DNA of 64,000 bases. It comes from Perilla frutescens. Its lineage: Eukaryota; Streptophyta; Magnoliopsida; Lamiales; Lamiaceae. The notes under the pieces were generated by a model. That model saw only the letters and a program-made list of their open reading frames with translations, had not been told where the DNA came from and made no database searches. Within the stretch, counting starts at the first letter, position 1, and each line of letters opens with the position of its first letter. The position numbers and the translations under genes are program-made. Shown one piece after another: positions 56,117 through 64,000 of this stretch. The stretch is taken from NCBI GenBank assembly GCA_026008535.1, contig BRKX01000002.1, positions 75,103,380-75,167,379 of the forward strand, read 5' to 3'.

Positions 56117-59100
56117 ATGGAGAAAGAAAAGTCGATATTTTTTATAGTTTTGGTGGTTTTGGCTGCGTCGTGTGCAGGGTGTGATGATCAGCATCTAAAG
56201 TGGAGGAGATGGGGGCCTTCATGTAGCAACACCCCATCATCAATCAACAAATTTGGGTCATCAATCATTTTCCCATTATATGGGAATGTTTATCCCAATG
56301 GGTATGAAACTTTTTTTCCATCCCTAATCATTGGAAATTTGATGTTTTGTCTTGCAATTGCAACTGCTATAGAGAGTTGAGCTTAACTAAGGGGGGCCCA
56401 GATCATTCTTGTTTTTGCTGAGACTGTATAGTTTTGAAGTGCTATGAAAGGGTGAATTCTCCTCATAGTGTGTGGTGGGTGAATGAATGAATGAGTGCTG
56501 AGTAGTAGGGTTGTTAAGTTGTATAGCTAAAATCAAGATTGTGGAATTTGGGGGAATGTTGTTGATTTTGGAAATTTGACAAGAGCAGAATGTTCTTGCA
56601 GGTTTTATTTTGTTCAAGTGTATGTAGGATATCCTCCAAGGCCCTACTTTCTTGATCCTGATACAGGAAGTGATCTAACATGGCTTCAATGTGATGCTCC
56701 GTGTGTTCGTTGCACCACAGTAAGTTTGTTCGGAGTAACTTCGCTGCATATCCAGAGTTAGTAATGCCTAATGCATGATGATGATAATGTGTGACCAATT
56801 GCCCATCAATCTTAACCAAATGGGAATTCCAAGAGAAAGAGGGAATTATGAGGTTGGAGAAGAGAATGAACATATGAGTAGAAGAAATAAGAAATGAGGA
56901 TATGCTTGAATAGACTCCAAAATTAGAATTATAAATCAATTTCCATGAACAAAATTATTGTTGTTCGAGTGATTCTTGAATGTAATGGAACAATATGGAT
57001 GTGTATAAAAATAATGTGCAATAATTTAGTTACTCTTGATTGAAGACGAACCTCTCACTGCTTTTAGATTTCGAAAAACACTAGGTTCACCATCTTTTTT
57101 TTTTTTCTTGTTTGGAAATAGTTATTTCTTACGGTAGATTTCTCATGTCTAGTATCGTATATGCATCAAGTCAGCTCTCTGTGTGTATCACTCAGCTTTT
57201 ACTATAGTGCAATGTAATATGCTCATGGGGAATTTCTGATCATATAATTTCATATCTCTGTAGGGGTTTCACCCACTTTATCGACCAAGCAATGACCTTG
57301 TTGTCTGCAGAGATCCCCTTTGTGCCTCTCTTCACTCGAGCGATTATAAATGTGACAATCCAGAACAATGTGATTATGAAGTTGAGTATGCAGATGGAGG
57401 TTCATCCCTTGGTGTTCTCGTCAATGATTTGTTCACTCTGAATCTTACCAGTGGAGTTCGCATGAGTCCTCGTTTGACTATTGGGTTAGTCATCTTTCTC
57501 ATTCTTCGTTTCATCTGATTATGCTGTGTTTGTGTTGCACTGCTTGATGGTATGGAACGTAGATATAAGTATGCGGTAGCTCAAGAAGCTTTAAAGGTTC
57601 TATTTCACATAGATTAGTAAAGCATAGTGGCTAAATGCCTAAATCAACTATTAATTTTTCTGATTATGAGAGATTGAATGCCATTGTCTGTTCAATGGCT
57701 TCCTTTACCATAAAATTCAAAGTAAAACACACACGTGCAATTACGGTGTACATAGTTAATAAAGTTCAAGTCGCATATGTACATATCAGTGAGAAGAAAA
57801 ATAAACAGGAGGTTGTCTCTAAAGGTTGTCTCTAAAGGTTGTCACAGATGATTATCTCATGATACATTTTTCAGCAAATTCCTTTTTTCAAGATTATTTG
57901 TCTGTGTGAACAAAATCGGATATGAATTTTCAGTCCATACTAATGCCTTGATGACTGCAAAATGGTGTGCTTTTGATCTAGCACAGCTCCATATAACGGA
58001 ATATTTCGATACTTAGGTGGATAAGAAACCAAACTGAGGGACAACATTGAACACTTGCAACTTGTATATGATAGTCGAGCTGAAAGATGTCAGTCACAAT
58101 TTTATCCTACACCTTGTTCTCAGTCATTGTGAATTCATGCTCTTGTCACCCTTTTCCTAATGGTAGTAACATCTGCATTACCATCATATAAAGAATCGTG
58201 TGTTTTGTGTCGTTGTGAGCAGATGTGGCTACGATCAGTTGTCTGGAGCGTCTGATCACCCGTTAGATGGAGTATTTGGCCTTGGGAGAGGGAAATCTAG
58301 CATTGTAACACAACTTCATAATCAAGGAATTGTGAAGAACATTATTGGCCACTGTTTAAGCGGGCAAGGAGGGTTTCTCTTCTTGGGGGAAGATGTCTAT
58401 GATTCTTCACGCATAACTTGGACACCAATGTCACGTGATCACACGTAAGTAGCACTTCATCAACACTTCCCAGATAGAGGCCTAACATTGTTTTGGGGGC
58501 TACATCAAAAAAAAAAAATGGAATTCTTTTCTCCTTTCCTACAATGCCAAATGCTTTTAACTCATATACAACATCTTGGTTGGTGATTGAGAACAGAAAA
58601 CACTATGCAGCTGGATCGGCAGAGCTTCGTTTCGGAGGGAAAAGCACCGGGTTCAAGAACCTTGATGTAATTTTCGACAGTGGGAGCTCGTACACCTACT
58701 TCAGTTCTCAGATTTACCACGCTCTTCTTACTTTGGTGAGTTTGCGATATCCTTTAAAGCTCAGAATCGAGTTCGTGTCTTTTAAAAACAGAGTAAATGT
58801 TGGTTCTGCCAATCAAGAAAGCTAACACATCCATAGTAACAGAAGAAACTGAATGCAGCTTGATTATCAACTCATAACTGCTGCAATTATACTACTTGTT
58901 TACCAGTCTAGTTTCTCGAGCAGCAAGTAGCACCGTGTTTTCTGATTAAACGACGTTGTTATGATAATGATGCACGGCTCTGTAGATACATAAAGAATTA
59001 AGTGGGAAGTCACTGAAAGAAGCAACAGACGACCACACCCTCCCATTCTGCTGGAAAGGCAAGAAGCCTTTCAAGAGCACACGCGACGTGAGGAAGTACT

Positions 59101-59551
59101 TCAAGTCTCTAGCGTTTAGCTTTTCCAGCGGTTGGAGAAGCAAATCCCAGTTCGAGATTCCTCCGGAGGGATACCTTATCATCTCCGTAAGCTCTTGAGC
59201 CCAATCCTCGTACACATCCCGTTTCCCATCTCTTGTTGTATAAACTGTCAAAAACCTTAATCTCCGTACATGCAGTCGAAGGGGAACGCGTGCTTGGGAA
59301 TCCTGAACGGCACAGATGTGGGACTGGACAATGTCAACATGGTTGGAGGTAAAGACACAATGCTCTGATCACATCACATCATTGAAATTGTGCAGAAATG
59401 TCACTTGAAATAACAAAATAATCTCCCTTAAATTTGCTACTTTGCAGATATCTCAATGCAGGATAAATTGTTGGTCTATGATAATGAGAAGCAATCGATA
59501 GGTTGGGCTGCTGCCAACTGCGAGCAGCACCCCAAGTCTAGTACCATATAG
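56117..59551 (+). CDS. Secreted A1-family aspartic protease, nucellin/ASPL1-like
   Basis: Eight exons (56117-56301, 56602-56719, 57264-57484, 58223-58444, 58597-58735, 58986-59186, 59276-59348, 59448-59551) join to 420 residues. A signal peptide covers about 1-21 (FFIVLVVLAASCAG). The first catalytic motif is DTGSDLTW with Asp82, the second DSGSSYTYF with Asp276, followed by cysteine-containing blocks (CDAPCVRCTT, CDYEVEYADGG, NACLGILNGT) and a closing NEKQSIGWAAANC. The plant-specific insert of phytepsins is absent, so this is an atypical/nucellin-like enzyme. Related proteins are reported in the ER, Golgi or apoplast, some linked to programmed cell death or chilling response. Location and substrates here are unknown. 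An in-frame stop follows exon 1 at once if unspliced. Divergent from SRT2, 3.4 kb apart. Confidence 0.93.
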
Positions 59552-59630
59552 ATTTTATAATTTTATTTAATTCTTGATGTACATAAAAATTAGATCTATC
59601 TGTACAATCCAATTTGATATGCAATTGAAA

Positions 59631-59632
<2 letters not shown>

Positions 59633-59668
<36 letters not shown>
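59633..59668. repeat. (AT)n run past the aspartic protease gene
   Basis: A pure AT run about 80 bp beyond the stop codon, within or just past the 3' UTR. The following 380 bp to the NAC stop hold only the two genes' 3' regions. Confidence 0.9.
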
Positions 59669-60049
59669 TCAATAGTTAATGCTTCTCTCTCTTGATTCAG
59701 AAAATCTGAATTTACACAAGAATATATATACAGAGGGGATTTTGGTAAAACAGATATTATTCTTCTCTTCTGTCACTGGTTGCATGAATGCTACATTCTA
59801 CACATACAAAAGAAGGAACGAATATATATTACTACCACACAAACAAGAATGCTAATGCCCTACTCACTCCTCTCTCTCATCCCACAGTCAGATCAAGAAC
59901 TATCATATCTAGCTTGCCATAGCACCCCAGATCGAGTTTCTGATCATCAACGGTGGAACCACGACGAGTGTCCTTAGGACACCAACCACGCCTGTCAAGC
60001 TCAACGACCCGATCTCCTTCCTACTTCTTCTTCCTACGTGCATAGTTAG

Positions 60050-61246
60050 TTAGAAGGGCTTCTGCATGTAAGCAAACATGTCCGGGAACAGGTCGTTGAA
60101 CTGCTGCATTTGGGAGCCGAAAACATTGTCTTGAAAGCCATCATTGTAGTTGAACTGCGTATCGAGATAGCTTTGGATCTCGCTCCATTTAGGCTGACTC
60201 TCAACCTCCTTATCACACATGAACTCAGGCGACAGCACGTGCTCGGAGCTGCTGGAGTCGGTGTGCCACTTTGGCATCGACTCAGATGTGTCGAAATGCA
60301 CGTACTCATTCATCCCCTGCAATGGCTGAGACCCCGTTGGGGCCGGAGCTGCTGCTGCAGCCACCCCGCTATACGGGTAAGCATCGATGATGTTGGGCTT
60401 CTGCTCTTCGCTGTCGGAGAACTGCACCTCCTTCTCATCCACATTGTAGTGCTTCTCAAGAGTCCCTTTCTTGTTGTATATTCGGCACAACACCCAATCA
60501 TCAAGCTGCAACATCACATCAATTGAAAAACCATTAATTCAAGATTCAAAATCAAATTTCAACTAACCAGAGATTGAGGTAAGTAAATAGAGTGATTGAT
60601 TTAGTTAGTTAAATTACCCTCAAATTGTTTTTCTTGCCGGCAGAGCGATCGACGTTTGCTAAACGATACTCGTGCATAATCCAATTGGTTTTGACCCCCT
60701 TTGGAGCCTTTCCCGCGTAAAAAACCAGAGCTTTCTTGATTCCTAGGGTTTTGGGCTTGCCGACCGGTTTATCGGCGCCGGTGGCCTTCCAGTAACCGGC
60801 TCCGGCAGCCCGGTTCGGCCGCGAACCGTTCGGGTATTTCCGGTCCCTTGGAGAGAAGAAATACCACTCCTTTTCACCGTAGAGCGCCATTTCTGTCATC
60901 AAACGCACATAAATCAGAAACCCTAATCCCAAATTCCAATCCCAATTCTAATCAAAACAGAAATTAAAATCGAAAACTATTCATCTTTCCCAAAAAGGGG
61001 GAGAATTTCATTAAAATAAGATCCCTAAGCTTTGAATCCTCTGATAAACTAAAATTAAAATTAAATTAATAACTAACCGGGAAGCTGCCATGGGTCGAAT
61101 TTGTAGAGATCGATCTCGGCGATGATGGGGACGGAGATGGATTGGCCGGCGCACTTCCGGCAGAGGTAATGCACGACAAGCTCGTCGTCGGTGGGGTGGA
61201 ACCTGAAACCGGCCGGCAAATTCAACTGCTGCTCACCGCTCTTCAT
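60050..61246 (-). CDS. NAC-domain transcription factor, ATAF subfamily
   Basis: Three exons (61078-61246, 60618-60892, 60050-60505) join to 299 residues with the classic three-exon NAC structure. The NAC domain (about 10-160) shows all five subdomains: LPAGFRFHPTDDELVVHYL, ISVPIIAEIDLYKFDPWQLP, EWYFFSPRDRKYPNGSRPNR, GYWKATGADKPVGKPKTLGI with KKALVFYAGKAPKGVKTNW, and LDDWVLCRIYNKKG. The basic stretch in the fourth subdomain serves DNA binding and nuclear import. The C-terminus is an acidic/aromatic activation region ending LFPDMFAYMQKPF, as in ATAF1/ATAF2. ATAF proteins bind CGTG-containing sites and regulate ABA, wounding, drought, pathogen and senescence responses. Which ATAF paralogue it is cannot be settled. 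The gene is convergent with the protease. A dense G-box/W-box block lies about 1.25 kb upstream. Confidence 0.95.
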
Positions 61247-61372
61247 TCACTTTCCAAATAGAGTGAAAAAAATCTTATCCTCGAAGCTTTTTGTTCGTAG
61301 ACTTTTCCTCTTCCTTCAGCTGAGATGAAACTGCTTCGCTTTGAAAACGAGGAAAATGGAAGGTTGGAGCAG

Positions 61373-61382
61373 ATATATATAC
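61373..61382 (-). promoter_or_regulatory. TATA-like sequence of the NAC gene
   Basis: The minus strand reads GTATATATATCT about 130 bp upstream of the ATG, with a pyrimidine-rich leader downstream. Confidence 0.5.
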
Positions 61383-61511
61383 ACACACAACGCACCTCTG
61401 AAATCGTATGTATCTACGAAAGCTGTGAGTTGATGTAGTGATGTTTAACTACACGTGGGTCATTGCATTTGTTCAAAATTTATCATTATTTTAACTTAAA
61501 CGTGCTTTTCT

Positions 61512-61550
<39 letters not shown>

Positions 61551-61573
61551 ACGTGTGTGTGTGTGTGTGTGTA
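61512..61573. repeat. (CT)n and (GT)n microsatellites in the NAC promoter
   Basis: A CT run of about 34 bp and a GT run of about 22 bp are separated by ACTGTAC. In gene direction they are GA and CA tracts about 270-330 bp upstream of the ATG. Confidence 0.9.
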
Positions 61574-61649
61574 TGTTGGCGGGCGGCTGTATGCATGTGG
61601 TAGGGCCCACGTTTACAATTCCTGAGGTAAATAATCATATATTTTTTTA

Positions 61650-62360
61650 CTTGATTATTACAGTTAAAATTACGGTGAAAGACTTAAATAAATGTTCAAC
61701 TAAACAATAAAAATGCACAATGTTAAATAATTTGAAGTCAATAAATAATCTTAAGATTAATTATAACTAGAGGTGAAGCGGAGGGGATTAATGCATTTTA
61801 GGATAGTTTTTTTTTTTCATTTCATTAAATATTAAGTTATTTAAATTAAACACCCCTTCCTATAATTGCACTCACTTATTCTTTTTTCTTTTTTTGTCTG
61901 TCCCAAAATGATAGTCAACTTTCCTTATATATATATGTATTAAATTTTTATTTTTCTTAATACGTCTCTCATCTCATTTTGATAGGCTGATTGAGATTTT
62001 TTACGGAATTTAGAAAAGGATCAGAAAAGACAATTAATCAATAAACTTACTAATATACCCCTATTTATTTCCTTGATATTGAATTAATGCCTAATTGTAA
62101 ACATATATTAGTAAATTAGCTAAATATGTATAAAAATATGCCTATATAATGGGACATACTGAAAAGGAAAACAAATATATCAAATTAGGATGGGGGAGTA
62201 TATCCCTATTTAATGTTTTTTGAAATTAAAATACCTTCTCTTTTGAATTAATAGATAAGGTTATTGTAGGAAAAAAAATTATGATGCTTCCAATTTGATG
62301 ATAAATAATGAGGTGGGTAATTTTTAATTTATTTATGTATAAGGAAGTATAAATAATTAT
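61650..62360. other. AT-rich NAC upstream region, possible degenerate MITE
   Basis: GTCTGTCCCAAAATGATAGTC near 61898 and the inverted-looking TCAAATTAGGATGGGGGAGTA near 62180 resemble worn Stowaway ends spaced about 300 bp. Pairing is too poor to call with confidence. The rest is AT-rich. Confidence 0.35.
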
Positions 62361-62479
62361 TTAAATTAATTTAATTAATGTGTGGGGTGCAAGTTGTGTA
62401 GGCGTTTGCTTGGGGCGAAAGGTGGTGGTGGAAGGGCTGACCGCCGCCAAGGAAATGGAGGACTCAGCGGCCCAATCAT

Positions 62480-62597
62480 CACGTGCCACGTAGGCAAGCA
62501 CTGCCCCACGTGCGGGTGGTACGTCATTGCTTTCGTCACCGTTTGTGAAAAGTCGACCATAATTTTTTTCCTTTGCAGCTCCGGTCAACCGTTGACC
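62480..62597. promoter_or_regulatory. Clustered G-boxes, ACGT elements and an inverted W-box pair
   Basis: Within 118 bp lie CACGTG (62480-62485), CCACGT (62486-62491), a second CACGTG (62507-62512), TACGTCA (62520-62526), GTCGACC (62552-62558) and the perfect inverted repeat GGTCAAC-C-GTTGACC (62583-62597), which contains two W-box cores. The block is far GC-richer than its surroundings. G-box/ABRE sites bind ABA-responsive bZIPs, TACGTCA binds TGA/bZIP, and W-boxes bind WRKY factors. It sits about 1.25 kb upstream of a stress-type NAC gene; no other gene start is near in the window. Confidence 0.65.
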
Positions 62598-62599
62598 AA

Positions 62600-64000
62600 C
62601 CTTTTTTTTTTCAGAAAAAAATAAATATATGAAAAATAAAATTAATTAGATAATTATGATCCATTGATCGTATGCTCACTCGAATGGCCACATAAATATT
62701 TTCTTTAATTTCCTAGAATTTTACTTCCTTTTTTTTTTAAATATTTGAGGATTTATGTAAACTATTTCATTGTTATATGTTAATTGAAGTCAATAGTGAA
62801 CAAGCATGTTTTGATAGTTCTCTACTGTGAAATTAATTTCAATTAAATTTGACTGTGCTAATTTGCGAGAATTCGCCTTGTTAATGCAAACATTTTTAAT
62901 TCACTCATAAGAACATAATTTCATTTGGGGTAAATAAGTTTTAATATTTTATACTGTTGCCGAAATTGTGGTCTGACCTTGTACGGTCATACCATTTGAA
63001 ACGGCATTTTAATATCCGAACTATTGAAAAACTACTCAAAACTATCATCGGGGCTGTTTTTTCTGACACTTGAAAATGAAAACGGTGAGATTTTTTGTCA
63101 GTGAAATGTGACACCTAAAAAATAATATGACAGTTGAACACGCAAACAATGGAAAAATACTTAAAATTTAGGGCAAGTGCTGAAAAAGTAACTCCGATGT
63201 TGATTTTGAGTAATTTTTTTAATAATTTATTATATATGAGCTTGTACTTTGGCCAAATAACCGAATTATAGCTCTAATAAATTCTAATTGAGTTTCAAAT
63301 ATGAATTATTCATTAACTTCAATAATTTTATAATTTCTATCTATTTCATTAATGTATTGTTTTTTTTTTACTATAAAAAATATGACTTGTAATTAGCATA
63401 ATTGCATATGGCACTAATATATCGTGCATGAACAAAGTGGGCAACTATACACTGTCACGGTGAAAAAATTAAAAATAAATTGAATTAATTAGAAGTTATG
63501 GAATCACTTAATTTGACTCTCCTAAAATAATTCCCCATTCACATTTGATCACATTGATGACATGATCTTGTAAAATGTTGTGCTTATCCATTAATTACAA
63601 TTTACACACTTCTTTTGTCTCTTTCTCTTTCTTTTTTTTTTTTTTTCTTTTTTGACGAACAAACAGTTATTACGGAAATACATACTAGGTAAACTTCGCT
63701 CATGTGCAATAGTTTGCAAATCATAGACCGTACACGTACCATACTTTGAAAATAAGACGTGGAACTAAATAAATATCACTCATCTGCACTAGTATGCAAG
63801 CCATATAGAAGACATAAACGTACCGCACTTGAAAAATTAGATCTTACGGTCTCATGCCTAAAAATATTGATAATATTTAAACACGAACTGAGTTATATCA
63901 CTCCATACCATTAGGTCATTCCCAAACCATAAACCCTTTCTTTTTACACACTAAAAAAAAAAATAAAGGTGATGCATTTGAAAAAGTAAAATAGACACAT
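62600..64000. other. Intergenic region at the right edge
   Basis: AT-rich DNA with no supported exon. It contains homopolymer runs and an imperfect tandem duplication near 63683-63838. Confidence 0.5.
63683..63838. repeat. Imperfect tandem duplication
   Basis: Two segments share the order CTCAT(G/C)TGCA-TAGT-TGCAA(A/G)-CATA, a GTACC pair and CTTTGAAAA/CTTGAAAAA, offset by about 80 bp. Identity is moderate, so the event is old. Confidence 0.5.

Noticed and set aside
60110..60526. 138-codon plus-strand ORF
   Set aside because: It is the antisense shadow of NAC exon 3.

Overview
The window is nuclear DNA of a flowering plant, almost certainly a eudicot. The evidence is genes split by GT-AG introns into exons that rebuild plant-specific or plant-typical proteins (SYP61 syntaxin, CDKE/CDK8 kinase, DOG1-like protein, SAUR, NAC factor), AT-rich intergenic DNA, many microsatellites, and Stowaway elements whose ends match the CTCCCTCCGTC type. 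The style of the proteins suggests an asterid, perhaps Lamiales; that is an impression, not a demonstrated placement. No prokaryotic, organellar or CRISPR feature was seen.

Layout, left to right. 1-2640: AT-rich intergenic DNA with a decayed Stowaway copy and a duplicated (TAA)n block. 3016-6565 (-): SYP61, a TGN Qc-SNARE. It is head-to-head with 8161-15352 (+): CDKE;1, the Mediator kinase, with 15 coding exons, a SINE-like insertion in intron 11 and an intron 1 nt after its stop. 16600-20290: transposon-rich gap with a Stowaway element and a hAT element nested in an older repeat. 20375-21232 (+): intronless DOG1-domain protein, convergent with 21665-25215 (-): an ER protein disulfide isomerase ending in KDEL, with a textbook ER-stress element in its promoter. 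25600-29400: foldback element, Helitron helicase relic and CACTA-like debris. 29666-31272 (+): NOP10, the small H/ACA snoRNP subunit, with a telo-box just upstream. 35088-39030 (+): a multi-pass RING-CH E3 ligase candidate. 41652-42497 (-): an unrecognised plant protein. 43602-43922 (-): SAUR. 45953-52662 (-): sirtuin SRT2 with eleven exons. 53000-55600: Copia relic and inverted-repeat elements. 56117-59551 (+): secreted aspartic protease. 60050-61246 (-): ATAF-type NAC factor with a dense G-box/W-box cluster about 1.25 kb upstream.

The genes are independent single-copy loci, not a cluster or pathway. Several are linked by theme (secretory pathway: SYP61, PDI, RING-CH protein, protease; stress response: PDI, NAC, DOG1-like), but nothing in the sequence shows coordination. 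I did not find a novel biological system. The items most worth checking are the exact ERSE/UPRE in the PDI promoter, the apparent reading-frame break at the SRT2 C-terminus, the SRT2 intron duplication that copies a splice acceptor, its GC-AG intron, the very long first zinc loop of the RING-CH protein, the nested hAT insertion with an exact 8-bp target duplication, and the NAC upstream regulatory cluster. All exon boundaries were placed by eye from frame continuity and splice dinucleotides.
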